Assembly (NCBI RefSeq): GCF_007995055.1
Contig: NZ_VOQQ01000001.1
Span: forward strand, 1,967,001-2,031,000
Direction: 5' to 3'
Length of the DNA: 64,000 bases
From: Sphingosinicella ginsenosidimutans
Lineage (GTDB): Bacteria > Pseudomonadota > Alphaproteobacteria > Sphingomonadales > Sphingomonadaceae
The notes below the pieces were generated by a model. The model made no database searches. It was given only the letters and a program-made list of their open reading frames with translations, and had not been told where the DNA came from. Numbering within the stretch: position 1 is the stretch's first letter; each line of letters starts with the position of its first letter. Made by a program: the position numbers and the translations under genes. This document shows, one piece after another, positions 37,085-46,318 of this stretch.

Positions 37085-38517
37085 CCCAGACACTGACCCA
37101 CTTCATCAATGGCGAGCGCGTGACCGCACAGGCGGCGGGCGAAAGCCTCAATCCCTCCAACACCGGCGAGATCGTCGCGCGCTATCCATCGGCCGGCCAG
37201 GCCGAGGTCGATGCCGCGGTCGACGCCGCCCGCGCCGCCTTCCCGGCCTGGGCGGGGGCGACGCCGGAGGTGCGCGCCGATCTGCTCGACAAGGTCGCCT
37301 CGACCATCATGGCGCGGGCGGCGGAGCTTGGCGAACTGCTCTCGCGCGAGGAGGGCAAGACGCTCCCCGAGGGCAAGGGCGAGGTGATGCGCGCCGCGCG
37401 CATCTTCCGCTATTTCGCCGGCGAGGCGATCCGCCGCCACGGCCAGACGCTGGATTCGGTCCGCCCCGGCATCGACGTCGAGACGCACCGCGAGCCGCTC
37501 GGCGTGATCGGTCTCATCACGCCGTGGAACTTCCCGATCGCGATCCCCGCGTGGAAGGCCGCCCCGGCGCTCGCCTTCGGCAATACGGTGGTGCTGAAGC
37601 CGGCCAGCCCGACGCCGGCCATGGCCTGGGCGCTCGTCGACATCATCCACGAATGCGGCGCGCCTCCCGGCGTGCTCAACTTCCTGATCGGCGAGGGCGG
37701 CGTCGGCGGCGCGATCGTCGGCCATGAAGGCGTCGACGCGGTGTCCTTCACCGGCTCGCAGTTCGTCGGCGGCAAGGTGGCCGAAGCGGCGGTGAAGCGC
37801 CAGGCGCGCGTGCAGCTCGAAATGGGCGGCAAGAACCCGCTCGTCGTGCTCGACGATGCCGAGCTCGACCGCGCCGTCGCGATCGCGATCGACGGCGGCT
37901 TCTTCTCCACCGGCCAGCGCTGCACCGCTTCCTCGCGCGTCATCGTGACCGAGGGCATCCACGATCGCTTCGTCGAGGCGCTTGCGGAACGGGCGCGCAC
38001 GCTCAAGGTCGGCGACGCGCTCGATCCCGCCAGCCAGATCGGCCCGGTGGTGAGCGAGAGCCAGCTCGAACAGGACCTCAAATATGTCGAGGTCGCGACC
38101 GGGGAGGGCGGGCGCCTCGTCACCGGCGGCGAGCGCCTGAGCCTCGCCAACCCCGGCTATTTCATGTCCCCGGCGGTGATCGCCGACACCAATCCCGACA
38201 TGCGGATCAACAACGAGGAAGTGTTCGGCCCGGTCGTCAGCACGATCCGCGTCAAGGATTATGAGGAGGCGCTTGCGGTCGCCAATCGCGGCGATTTCGG
38301 CCTCTCCGCCGGCATCGTCACCACCAGCCTGAAGCATGCCCGCCATTTCCGCCGAAACGTTCGCGCCGGCATGGTGATGGTGAACCTGCCGACCGCCGGG
38401 GTCGACTATCACGTGCCCTTCGGCGGCACGCGCAAGTCGAGCTACGGCACGCGCGAGCAGGGGTTTGCGGCGATCGAATTCTACACGCAGACCAAGACCG
38501 TCTACATCGGGGGCTGA
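37081..38517 (+). CDS. xylA: 2-oxoglutarate semialdehyde dehydrogenase
   Basis: Final Weimberg step, oxidising 2-oxoglutarate semialdehyde to 2-oxoglutarate for the TCA cycle. A 478-residue NAD(P)-dependent aldehyde dehydrogenase: GLITPWNFPIAIPAWKAAPA, FTGSQFVGG, catalytic E247 (LEMGGKNP) and C281 (TGQRCTASS), NEEVFGPV and PFGGTRKSSYGTREQG. It lies between xylX and xylB as in Caulobacter xylXABCD. The name follows Caulobacter usage and is not the xylose isomerase xylA of enterics. Confidence 0.92.
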   Translation: MTQTLTHFINGERVTAQAAGESLNPSNTGEIVARYPSAGQAEVDAAVDAARAAFPAWAGATPEVRADLLDKVASTIMARAAELGELLSREEGKTLPEGKGEVMRAARIFRYFAGEAIRRHGQTLDSVRPGIDVETHREPLGVIGLITPWNFPIAIPAWKAAPALAFGNTVVLKPASPTPAMAWALVDIIHECGAPPGVLNFLIGEGGVGGAIVGHEGVDAVSFTGSQFVGGKVAEAAVKRQARVQLEMGGKNPLVVLDDAELDRAVAIAIDGGFFSTGQRCTASSRVIVTEGIHDRFVEALAERARTLKVGDALDPASQIGPVVSESQLEQDLKYVEVATGEGGRLVTGGERLSLANPGYFMSPAVIADTNPDMRINNEEVFGPVVSTIRVKDYEEALAVANRGDFGLSAGIVTTSLKHARHFRRNVRAGMVMVNLPTAGVDYHVPFGGTRKSSYGTREQGFAAIEFYTQTKTVYIGG

Positions 38518-38523
38518 GCGAAA

Positions 38524-39306
38524 GTGGCCGATCCCGTCCCCGCGGCGCAGCGCGCGGTTTATCCGAGCTTGCGTGGCCGTCGCGTTCTGGTGACGGGCGG
38601 TGGCTCGGGGATTGGGGCCGGGATTGTGGGGGAGTTCGTCCGGCAGGGTTCGGACGTGACCTTTTTCGACATCCAGGAGGAGCCGTCGCTTGCGCTGGTC
38701 GAGTCGCTGTCGAAGGGGGAGGGGCGCGGCCCGCTTTTCCGGCCGGTCGATCTTCGCGACATCGGCGCGCTGCAGGCGGAGATTGCGGCGCTGATCGCGC
38801 GCGACGGCGGGTTCGACGTGCTGGTGAACAATGCCGCCAATGACGATCGCCACAAGCTCGAGGAGGTGACCGAGGCCTATTGGAACGAGCGGATGGAGAC
38901 GAACCTTCGCCACATGTTCTTCTGCGCGCAATCGGTGATCGGGCCGATGCGCGCGAAGGGGCGTGGGGCGATCGTCAATCTCGGCTCGATCTCCTGGCAT
39001 CTCGGGATCGAGGATCTGGCGCTCTACCAGGTGGCGAAGGCGGGGATCGAGGGGCTGACGCGGGCGCTGGCGCGCGAGCTTGGCGGCGACAATATCCGGG
39101 TCAACTGCGTGGTGCCGGGCAATGTGCGAACGCCGCGCCAGCTCAGATGGTACACGCCCGAGGGCGAGGCCGAGATCGTCGCCGCCCAGGCGCTCGACGG
39201 CCGCCTGCTGCCCGAAGACATCGCCGCCATGATCCTCTTCCTCGCCAGCGACGACGCACGACTCGTCACCGGCCATAACTATTTCGTCGACGCAGGATGG
39301 CTGTGA
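38524..39306 (+). CDS. xylB: D-xylose 1-dehydrogenase (SDR)
   Basis: Oxidises D-xylose to D-xylonolactone with NAD. 260 residues: cofactor loop TGGGSGIGAGI (about 24-34), NNAANDDRHKLEEVT, catalytic S155, Y168 and K172 (SISWHLGIEDLALYQVAKAG), and GHNYFVDAGW at the end. DDRHKL, ISWHLG and RWYTPEGEA match Caulobacter XylB closely. GTG 38524 is the start, six bases after xylA. The last ten bases overlap the esterase start. Confidence 0.93.
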   Translation: MADPVPAAQRAVYPSLRGRRVLVTGGGSGIGAGIVGEFVRQGSDVTFFDIQEEPSLALVESLSKGEGRGPLFRPVDLRDIGALQAEIAALIARDGGFDVLVNNAANDDRHKLEEVTEAYWNERMETNLRHMFFCAQSVIGPMRAKGRGAIVNLGSISWHLGIEDLALYQVAKAGIEGLTRALARELGGDNIRVNCVVPGNVRTPRQLRWYTPEGEAEIVAAQALDGRLLPEDIAAMILFLASDDARLVTGHNYFVDAGWL

Positions 39307-41228
39307 AGGCGCTCGGCGCGTTCGTCCTCCTCGCTTTGGCGTCGGCGGCGCCGGCGCAGCCGCATCTCGGCCAGCTCTTTTCCGATCACGCGGTGCTCCA
39401 GCGGGGACGGCCGATCGCCCTGTGGGGCGAAGCGGCGCCGGGCGAGCGCGTCGCGGTGGCGCTCGGCGAGGCGCGCGCGACCGCCACGGCCGGGCGCGAC
39501 GGCCGCTGGCGCGCCACCTTGCCCGCCATGACCGCGGGCGGCCCCTATACGCTGACCGTCACCGCGCCGTCCGGCACGGCCGAGGCGCGCGACGTGATGA
39601 TCGGCGATGTCTGGCTCTGCTCGGGCCAGTCGAACATGGAATTGCAGGTCAGCCGCGCGCTCAACAGCTTTAACGAGACGCAGGCGGCGAACGATTCCGG
39701 TCTGCGCCTCCTCAACGTTCCGCATGTCACCGCGCCCACCCCGGCCGCGGCCTTCTCGCAGCCGGTGAACTGGGCCGTCACGACGCCCGACAGCGTCGGC
39801 GATTTCTCGGCCGCCTGCTATTATATGGCGCGCGAGCTTCGGGCCGCGCATCCCGATGTCGCGATCGGCGCGATCAATGCGAGCTGGGGCGGATCGCCGA
39901 TCCGCGCCTGGCTGGACGATGAGGGCGCGCGCGCGGCGCTCGGTGCGGACTATCGCGCGCTCCTGTCCTATCGCCATGACCCCGCAGCGGCGAACGCTGC
40001 CTTTGGCGAGCAATGGGCTTCATGGTGGCGGCACGCGCGGGGCGACGCCACCGGCGCGGAGCCCTGGCACGCGAGCGACCGCCTTGCCTGGTCGCCCGTG
40101 CCCGCAATGCGCTATTGGGAGCAATGGGGCGATCCGCGCTTCGCCGGCTTCGATGGCATGGTGTGGATGCGAAAGCGCTTCACGCTCACCGTCGCCGAAG
40201 CCGCGCAGGCCGCGACGCTCTCGCTCGGCGTGATCGACGAGGTGGACGAGGCCTTCGTCAACGGGGTCGCGGTCGGCGGGCTCTATTCCTGGGAGACGCC
40301 GCGCGTATATCCAATCCCCGCGGGCCTGCTCCATGCGGGCGAGAACGAGATCCTGGTCAACGTCTTCGACGGATCGGGCTCCGGCGGCCTCGCCGGGCCG
40401 GCCGAGCGGCTGAACATCACCCTTGCCGACGGCACGGTGAAGGCGATCGGCGAGGGTTGGCAATACAGTGTCGTGACGCCCAATCCGGGCATGCCGCCGC
40501 GCCCGGCCTGGGACGCGCCGATGGGCCTCACCCTCATCCACAACGGCATGATTTCGCCACTGCGCGATTTCGGCCTCGCCGGCGTCGCCTGGTATCAGGG
40601 CGAAAGCGATGTCGGGCAGCCGGGCAGCTATGCCGATCGGCTCGCCGCGATGATGGCGGGGTGGCGGCGGCAGTTCGACCGGCCGGACCTTCCGTTCCTG
40701 ATCGTGAGCCTCGCCAATTTCGGCCCGTCCGCCACCCATCCGGTCGCGAGCGGCTGGGCCGAGCTTCGCGAGCAGCAGCGGATCGGCGTCGCGCGCGATC
40801 CCCATGCGGCGCTGGTGATCGCGATGGACCTTGGCGAGCGGCTCGACATCCACCCCGCGAACAAGCCGGAGCTCGGCCGGCGCCTCGCCCGCGCCGCGTT
40901 GCATCTCGCTTACGGGGCGAGCGCACCGGCCGGGCCCGAGGCGGTGGATGCGCGCCGCGACGGGGACGATGTGGTCGTCCGCTTCACCGGCGTCACCGGC
41001 GCGCTCCAGAGCTGGAGCAGCACGCGCGCCATCGCCTTCGAACTGTGCGGCGCGAGCCAGGACAGCTGCCGCTATGCCGACGCCGTCCCGGATGGATCGA
41101 CCGTGCGCCTGCGCGCCGACGGCCGGCCGGCCACGCGCGTGCGCTATGCCTGGGCCGACAGCCCCGTCACCAACCTCTACGACGAGGCGCCGCTGCCGCC
41201 CGGTCCGTTCGAGCTGCCGATCAATTAG
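39297..41228 (+). CDS. Exported sialate O-acetylesterase-type carbohydrate esterase
   Basis: A 643-residue SGNH-fold esterase with a signal peptide (LGAFVLLALASAAPAQ). Nucleophile S112 sits in VWLCSGQSNMELQ; the Asp-His end of the triad is DIHPANKPELGRRLA. A jelly-roll domain is inserted between (FTLTVAEAAQAATLSLGVIDEVDEAFVNG). Members of this family remove acetyl groups from xylan, xyloglucan or sialic acid; translational coupling to xylB (ten-base overlap) argues for xylan or xyloglucan deacetylation. GTG 39303 is an alternative start. In Caulobacter the lactonase xylC follows xylB; here this esterase takes that position. Confidence 0.9.
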   Translation: MAVKALGAFVLLALASAAPAQPHLGQLFSDHAVLQRGRPIALWGEAAPGERVAVALGEARATATAGRDGRWRATLPAMTAGGPYTLTVTAPSGTAEARDVMIGDVWLCSGQSNMELQVSRALNSFNETQAANDSGLRLLNVPHVTAPTPAAAFSQPVNWAVTTPDSVGDFSAACYYMARELRAAHPDVAIGAINASWGGSPIRAWLDDEGARAALGADYRALLSYRHDPAAANAAFGEQWASWWRHARGDATGAEPWHASDRLAWSPVPAMRYWEQWGDPRFAGFDGMVWMRKRFTLTVAEAAQAATLSLGVIDEVDEAFVNGVAVGGLYSWETPRVYPIPAGLLHAGENEILVNVFDGSGSGGLAGPAERLNITLADGTVKAIGEGWQYSVVTPNPGMPPRPAWDAPMGLTLIHNGMISPLRDFGLAGVAWYQGESDVGQPGSYADRLAAMMAGWRRQFDRPDLPFLIVSLANFGPSATHPVASGWAELREQQRIGVARDPHAALVIAMDLGERLDIHPANKPELGRRLARAALHLAYGASAPAGPEAVDARRDGDDVVVRFTGVTGALQSWSSTRAIAFELCGASQDSCRYADAVPDGSTVRLRADGRPATRVRYAWADSPVTNLYDEAPLPPGPFELPIN

Positions 41229-41237
41229 TAAAAATAA

Positions 41238-41264
41238 TTGACAATCAATATTGATGACTGTAAA
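41238..41264 (+). promoter_or_regulatory. Candidate promoter with MarR-type palindrome
   Basis: In an AT-rich stretch before the marR gene, TTGACA (41238-41243) is followed directly by the perfect 12-bp palindrome ATCAATATTGAT (41244-41255) and a weak -10 TGTAAA (41259-41264). A palindrome lodged between the hexamers suits autoregulation by the MarR protein encoded 9 bases further on. Confidence 0.5.
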
Positions 41265-41272
41265 GCGGGTGA

Positions 41273-41737
41273 ATGGATACCGAGCCCCACCCCCTGCTGC
41301 AGGTCGCTTTCCCGGCCCTGCTCCGCCACGCCCGCACCACTTATTCCGCCGCCATGCGCCGCGCGCTCATCGAGGCGGGCTATGACGATATTCCCGGCAA
41401 CGGCCTCTATGTGATCGGGGCGCTCGCAATCGGCGAGGCGCCGCTCAGCCAGATCATCGCCGAGCTTCGCGTGTCGAAACAGGTCGCGGGCCAGCTCGTC
41501 GATGCGCTGGTGCTGCGCGGCTATCTGGACAGACGGACCGATCCCCAGGATCGTCGCCGGCTCACGATCACGCTGACCGAGCGTGGCAAGGCGGCCGCCG
41601 AGACGCAGGCGGCGGCGCGCGCGGCGATCGATGCCGAGCTCGTCGCCCGGATCGGCGCGGAAAAGGAATTGCATGCGCGCCAGGCGCTCTCCGCGCTCAT
41701 CGACATTCGCCGCGACGCGGAGGCCGCCGCCGGCTGA
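41273..41737 (+). CDS. MarR family transcriptional regulator
   Basis: 154 residues: dimer helix LLQVAFPALLRHARTTYSAAMRR, recognition region LSQIIAELRVSKQVAGQLVDAL and wing LDRRTDPQDRRRLTITLTERG. It sits between the esterase gene and the convergent xylD, 18 bases from the xylD stop. Its own AT-rich promoter separates it from the xyl operon. No target beyond its own promoter is evident. Confidence 0.9.
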   Translation: MDTEPHPLLQVAFPALLRHARTTYSAAMRRALIEAGYDDIPGNGLYVIGALAIGEAPLSQIIAELRVSKQVAGQLVDALVLRGYLDRRTDPQDRRRLTITLTERGKAAAETQAAARAAIDAELVARIGAEKELHARQALSALIDIRRDAEAAAG

Positions 41738-41755
41738 GGCCGCTCACCGACGCCG

Positions 41756-43516
41756 CTAGTGATTGTGGCGGGGCGTTTTCTTCGACGTGCCGCGATATTT
41801 GATCGCGAAATCGAGCACGCCGCCCGCGCCGAGCTGCCCCGTCTTCTCACGGAACAGCTCCTCCCAGGGCGTGTTATCGGCCGGGATCGGCGGTGGCGCT
41901 TCGGCGGTGCGCCGGGCGATCTCATCGGCATCGACCAGCGCGTTGCAGGTTCCGGCGTTGAAATCGATGCGGATCATATCCCCGGTCCTGAGCCAGGCGA
42001 GGCCGCCGCCAGCCGCGCTTTCGGGTGAGGCGTTGAGGATCGAGGGGCTGTCGGACGTGCCGGACTGGCGACCGTCGCCGAGCGTCGGCAGCCACTGGAT
42101 GCCGCGCTGGATGAGCGCGTCGGGCGGCTGCATGTTGACTACCTCGGCGGAGCCCGGCCAGCCGATCACCCCCGATCCACGGATGACGAGGATGCAATTC
42201 TCGTCGATGTCGAGCGCCGGATCGTTGATGCGATGATGATAATCGTCCGATCCGTCGAACACGATCGCGCGCGCCTCCATCACGCCATCCCTGATGAAGC
42301 GCTGCTGGAATGCGTCGGAAATGACGCTGGTCTTCATGATCGCGAAATCGAAGAGATTGCCCTTGAGGACGAGGAAGCCCGCGCGCTCCTTCAGCGGATC
42401 GGCATAGGGCCGGATCACCTCGCGGTCGCTGGCTTCGCGAAGCCCGTCGCCGAGCGGCTTGCCGGTCACGGTGAGGCAATCGGCGTCGAGCTTGCCGGCC
42501 TGGAGCAGCTCCCAAAGCACCGCGGGCACGCCGCCGGCGCGGTGGAACCGCTCGCCGAGGAAGCGGCCGGCCGGCTGCACGTCGACGAGCAACGGGATGT
42601 CGTAGCCGAATGCCATCCAGTCGCTTTCGTGAAGCTCGACCCCGGCATGGCGCGCCATCGCGACGATATGCGGCTGGGCATTGCTCGATCCGCCGAGGGC
42701 GCTGACCGCGCGGATCGCGTTGAGGAAGCTTTCGCGGGTCAGGATTCGCGAAGGTCGCAGGTCCTCATAGGCCATCTCGACGATCCGCCGCCCGGTCGCA
42801 TAGGCCATCTGGCCGCGCTCGCGATAAGGGGCGGGGATCATCGCGCAGCCGGGCAGCGACAGGCCGAGCGCCTCGGCGACCGAGTTCATCGTCGATGCGG
42901 TGCCCATCGTGTTGCAATGGCCGGCCGAAGGGGCGCTGTCGCAGGCGCGCTGAAGGAATTCTTCCTCGGTGATCTCGCCGGCCGCGAGCTTGCGGCGCGA
43001 GCGCCAGATGACCGTGCCCGATCCGACCAGCTCGCCTTCATGCCAGCCGTCGAGCATCGGCCCGCCGGACAGGACGATGGCGGGGATGTCGACGGTCGAG
43101 GCGGCCATGATCGCCGAGGGCGTCGTCTTGTCGCAGCCGGTGGTCAGCACCACTGCGTCGATCGGATAGCCGTTCAGGATCTCGACCAGGCCGAGATAAG
43201 CGAGGTTGCGATCGAGCGCCGCCGTCGGCCGCCGGCAATTCTCGAAGATCGGATGGGTCGGGAATTCGATCGGCACGCCGCCGGCGTCGCGGATGCCGTC
43301 GCGCACGCGCCGCGCGAGATCGAGATGGATGCGGTTGCAGGGCGAAAGGTCCGATCCAGACTGGGCGATGCCGATGATCGGCCGGCCCGAGCGCAGCTCC
43401 TCCGGCGTGGTCCCGTAATTCATGAAGCGCTCGAGATAGAGCGCCGCCATGTCGCTGCGCCCCGGCGCCGCGAACCAGTCGCGCGAGCGGAAGGGTCGGG
43501 CGGGGGTGCGGGTCAT
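41756..43516 (-). CDS. xylD: D-xylonate dehydratase (IlvD/Edd family)
   Basis: Converts xylonate to 2-keto-3-deoxy-xylonate. A 586-residue IlvD/Edd enzyme with the three Fe-S cysteines in DLSPCNRIH, TTGCDKTTPS and SAGHCNTMGTAST. The opening RPFRSRDWFAAPGRSDM, YLERFMNYGTTPEELRSG and the final PRHNH match Caulobacter XylD as I recall it, which favours xylonate over arabonate. It is transcribed after the sugar porter on the minus strand with 123 bases between, filled by hairpins. Together with xylX, xylA and xylB it completes the Weimberg route except for the lactonase. Confidence 0.93.
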   Translation of the reverse strand: MTRTPARPFRSRDWFAAPGRSDMAALYLERFMNYGTTPEELRSGRPIIGIAQSGSDLSPCNRIHLDLARRVRDGIRDAGGVPIEFPTHPIFENCRRPTAALDRNLAYLGLVEILNGYPIDAVVLTTGCDKTTPSAIMAASTVDIPAIVLSGGPMLDGWHEGELVGSGTVIWRSRRKLAAGEITEEEFLQRACDSAPSAGHCNTMGTASTMNSVAEALGLSLPGCAMIPAPYRERGQMAYATGRRIVEMAYEDLRPSRILTRESFLNAIRAVSALGGSSNAQPHIVAMARHAGVELHESDWMAFGYDIPLLVDVQPAGRFLGERFHRAGGVPAVLWELLQAGKLDADCLTVTGKPLGDGLREASDREVIRPYADPLKERAGFLVLKGNLFDFAIMKTSVISDAFQQRFIRDGVMEARAIVFDGSDDYHHRINDPALDIDENCILVIRGSGVIGWPGSAEVVNMQPPDALIQRGIQWLPTLGDGRQSGTSDSPSILNASPESAAGGGLAWLRTGDMIRIDFNAGTCNALVDADEIARRTAEAPPPIPADNTPWEELFREKTGQLGAGGVLDFAIKYRGTSKKTPRHNH

Positions 43517-43524
43517 CTCAAGCT

Positions 43525-43615
43525 CCAGTTACCACCTCTCCTCCCTGGGAGGGAGGGAGAGGACTGGTTTATCGACTTTTTCGTTTCATTCCCTCTCCCC
43601 GACGGGGAGAGGGAA
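43525..43615. repeat. Tandem hairpins between the sugar porter and xylD
   Basis: The perfect 12-pair stem TTCCCTCTCCCC (43589-43600) / GGGGAGAGGGAA (43604-43615) has a three-base loop, and a second stem CCTCTCCTCCC (43535-43545) pairs with GGGAGGGAGAGG (43551-43562) with one bulge. CCCTCTCCCC...GGGGAGAGGG is a common dispersed palindrome. Between two co-directional genes it could attenuate or stabilise the transcript. Confidence 0.75.
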
Positions 43616-43639
43616 CTCAAGGTCGAGTTTCGCTAAAAT

Positions 43640-45067
43640 CTACCCCTCCATCGCCTCCAGTTCCTTGCCCTTGGTCTCGCTGACGAAGCGCTGGACCAGG
43701 AAGAAGCTGATGACCGCGCACACGCCGTAGAACGTATAGCTCCAGGCCAGGCCGAGGCCCGCGGCCATCACCGGGAAGCTCTGGGCGATGAGATAATTGG
43801 CGAACCACTGGAAGAAGCCGGCGACGGCGAGCGCCGAGCCGCGGATCTGGTTCGGGAACATCTCGCCGAGCATCACCCACATCACCGGGCCCCAGCTGAT
43901 GTTGAAGAAGATCACGTAGAGGTTGGCGGCGATCACCGCGAGCGTGCCGAGGCTGCTCGACAGAACGATCTTGCTGGCATCGGTCGGGTCGATGGTCGCG
44001 TGGCTGAACGCATAGACCATCACGAACAGGGTGATCGCCATGCCCGCCGATCCGATGAGCAGCAGCGGCTTGCGCCCGATCCTGTCGATCACTGCGATCG
44101 TCACGAAGCAGGCGGCGATCGAGACCGCGCCCGAGACGATGTTGATCATCAGCGAATCCTGCTCGGTGAAGCCGGCGAGCTGCCACAGGGTCGATCCGTA
44201 ATAGAAGATGACGTTGATGCCGACGAGCTGCTGGAACACCGCCAGCATGATGCCGACCCACACGATCGCACGGATGCCGAGAAAGCCCTTGCCGCCGGCC
44301 GGCGTCAGCACGTCCTTGAGGTGGGGGCGGTGATCGGCGGCGAAGCTCGCCTGGATCTCGCCCAGCTTGGCGGTGCCGTCCTCCTGGCCGAAGAGGCTGG
44401 TGAGCACCGAATGGGCATGGTCGTGACGGCCCTTGCCGACCAGGTAGCGCGGGCTTTCAGGGATGAGAAAGAGCGCGACGAGGAAGATCGCGGCCGGAAC
44501 CGCCTGCATGAGGTACATCCAGCGCCACGCCTCGATCCCGGCCCAGAAGGCGTTCGTCGAAACGCCCGCCGCGGCGGTGAGATAGTAATTCACCAGGAAG
44601 GCGGCGGTGAGGCCGGTGATGATCATCACCTGCTGCACCGTCGTCATCCGGCCGCGGATGTGCGCCGGCGCCACTTCGGAGATGTAAGCGGGGGAAAGCA
44701 CGCTCGCCGCGCCCACCGCCATGCCGCCGCAAAGGCGGGCGATCAGGAAGATGGTATGGTCGTGGGCGAGGCCCTGCGCGAGCGCGCCGAAGAGGAAGAG
44801 CACCGCCGCCAGCCGCATCACGTTGCGTCGTCCCATCGCATCGGCGAGCGTGCCGGCGAAGAAGGCGCCGATGAAGCAGCCGATCAGGAGCGAGCCGACG
44901 GTGAAGCCGAGCCCCGCATCGTCGAGGGCGAAAGCGGCCCTCAGTCCCGGCTGGGTCCCGTTCACCGCGCCGCTGTCGTAACCGAACAGGAAACCGCCGA
45001 TCGTCGCGACCGCGACGATGCCGCCGATCAGGCCCATATTGGCGCGGGACGCCTGCGCTTCACTCAT
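43640..45067 (-). CDS. MFS sugar porter, probable D-xylose transporter
   Basis: A 475-residue major facilitator with 12 predicted helices and the sugar-porter signatures FLFGYDSGAVNGTQ, DAMGRRNVM, PESPRYLVGKGR, QQLVGINVIFYYG, DRIGRKPLLLIG and the terminal SETKGKELEAMEG. This is the XylE/GLUT family (proton symport). It carries operator site 4 in front and xylD behind, so D-xylose is the likely substrate. ATG 45067 has GGGAGGGG upstream. Confidence 0.92.
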   Translation of the reverse strand: MSEAQASRANMGLIGGIVAVATIGGFLFGYDSGAVNGTQPGLRAAFALDDAGLGFTVGSLLIGCFIGAFFAGTLADAMGRRNVMRLAAVLFLFGALAQGLAHDHTIFLIARLCGGMAVGAASVLSPAYISEVAPAHIRGRMTTVQQVMIITGLTAAFLVNYYLTAAAGVSTNAFWAGIEAWRWMYLMQAVPAAIFLVALFLIPESPRYLVGKGRHDHAHSVLTSLFGQEDGTAKLGEIQASFAADHRPHLKDVLTPAGGKGFLGIRAIVWVGIMLAVFQQLVGINVIFYYGSTLWQLAGFTEQDSLMINIVSGAVSIAACFVTIAVIDRIGRKPLLLIGSAGMAITLFVMVYAFSHATIDPTDASKIVLSSSLGTLAVIAANLYVIFFNISWGPVMWVMLGEMFPNQIRGSALAVAGFFQWFANYLIAQSFPVMAAGLGLAWSYTFYGVCAVISFFLVQRFVSETKGKELEAMEG

Positions 45068-45115
45068 CTTTCCCCTCCCGGTCCTAGGCCGATTCGATGC
45101 CGGCCTTTTCCTGTT

Positions 45116-45129
45116 TGGTAGCGCTAACA
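45116..45129. promoter_or_regulatory. LacI-type operator site 4 (TGGTAGCGCTAACA)
   Basis: Operator 48 bases before the sugar porter ATG. Next to it GCGCAAAA (45130-45137) and TTTTGCGC (45150-45157) form another inverted repeat in the short gap after the lacI-type gene. Confidence 0.78.
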
Positions 45130-45169
45130 GCGCAAAAAGGAAGCGAATATTTTGCGCGTCGGCGGCTGG

Positions 45170-46285
45170 TCAGGCGCCCGCCGACGCGCGGCGGTCGCGA
45201 CGCCGCTCGCCGGGGCGTGCGGCCGGCTTCGCCTCCGCGTTGGGCGTGGCGGAAGATTCGCGCACGACAAGGCTGTGATCGAGCACGCTTTCGGCCTGTC
45301 CGGCAGCGCGGCCGGCGCGGCGGGCGCGAAGCTCGGCGAGCAGCAGCTCGACCGCCTCGTCGGCCATGGCGGCGATCGGTTGCTTGACCGTGGTCAGTTC
45401 CGGCCAGACCGTGGTGGCGGGGGCGGTGTCGTCAAAGCCGACGATCGACACGTCCTTCGGCACGTCCAGCCCGGCGCGATGCGCGACCGAAATCGCTGCC
45501 GCCGCCATGTCGTCGTTCGAAGCGAAGATCGCGGTCGGCCGGGGCGCGCGCGCCAGCAGCCGCTGTGCCGCAACGAGGCCCGAGCGATAGGTGAAATAGC
45601 CCTGTTCGATGAGCCCTTCGTCCGGCGCGATCCCGTTCTTGTCGAGCGCCGCCCGGAACCCGCGCAGGCGTTCGATGCTCGCGATATGGGTGGGGTGGCC
45701 GACGATGAATCCGATGCGGCGGTGGCCGAGATCGATCAGATACTGAGTCATTTCCTGCGCCGCCGCGGCATCGTCGATACGCACGTTGAGCGCATTGGGT
45801 CGCGGCCGGCCCATCGCCACGGTCACGACGGGGATGTCGGCGGTCGCGAGCTCGGCGAGGATCGCCTGGGATTCGGAGAGCGGAGGCGGCAGGATCACGC
45901 CTTCGACCGCGGTCGCCGCGAAGTGCCGCGCGGCCTCCGCCTGCTCCTCCGCGCTTTCGGATTCGCATCCCTCGATCATCAGATGGCAACCGGCGCGCCG
46001 CGCGGCCTCCAGCGTGCCGACCAGGAACTGGCTCAGATAGGCCGCCGACGGGTTTGCGTAGAGCAGGCCGATATGGGTCGCCTCGCCGGCAGCGAGGCTC
46101 CGGGCGGCGCTGTTGGGCGAGAAATTGAGCTGCTCGATCGCCTCGCGCACGCGCGCCTTGGTCGTGTCGCGGACATGCTTTTCGCCATTGATGACGCGCG
46201 AGACGGTCATCGCCGAAACGCCGGCCGCCTTGGCGACGTCCTCGATCGTCACGCTGCCGCGGCTGCGCCGGCTCGCCCTGCTCAT
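45170..46285 (-). CDS. LacI family transcriptional regulator, candidate XylR
   Basis: 371 residues. Helix-turn-helix TIEDVAKAAGVSAMTVSRVING near residues 13-34, hinge helix LNFSPNSAARSLA, then a periplasmic-binding-protein-like sugar domain (THIGLLYANPSAAYLSQFLVG; RRIGFIVGHPT; AIFASNDDMAAAAI). A basic C-terminal tail (GERRRDRRAS) is unusual. LacI proteins bind palindromes with a central CG; eight AGCGCT palindromes surround this gene. It follows the JmjC-like gene by 33 bases and may be the last cistron of the GH9-halogenase operon. ATG 46285 has GGAAGGGA before it. Calling it XylR is inferred from context. Confidence 0.9.
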   Translation of the reverse strand: MSRASRRSRGSVTIEDVAKAAGVSAMTVSRVINGEKHVRDTTKARVREAIEQLNFSPNSAARSLAAGEATHIGLLYANPSAAYLSQFLVGTLEAARRAGCHLMIEGCESESAEEQAEAARHFAATAVEGVILPPPLSESQAILAELATADIPVVTVAMGRPRPNALNVRIDDAAAAQEMTQYLIDLGHRRIGFIVGHPTHIASIERLRGFRAALDKNGIAPDEGLIEQGYFTYRSGLVAAQRLLARAPRPTAIFASNDDMAAAAISVAHRAGLDVPKDVSIVGFDDTAPATTVWPELTTVKQPIAAMADEAVELLLAELRARRAGRAAGQAESVLDHSLVVRESSATPNAEAKPAARPGERRRDRRASAGA

Positions 46286-46318
46286 CGGATCCCTTCCATC
46301 AGCAGCAGATAGTCCCGC

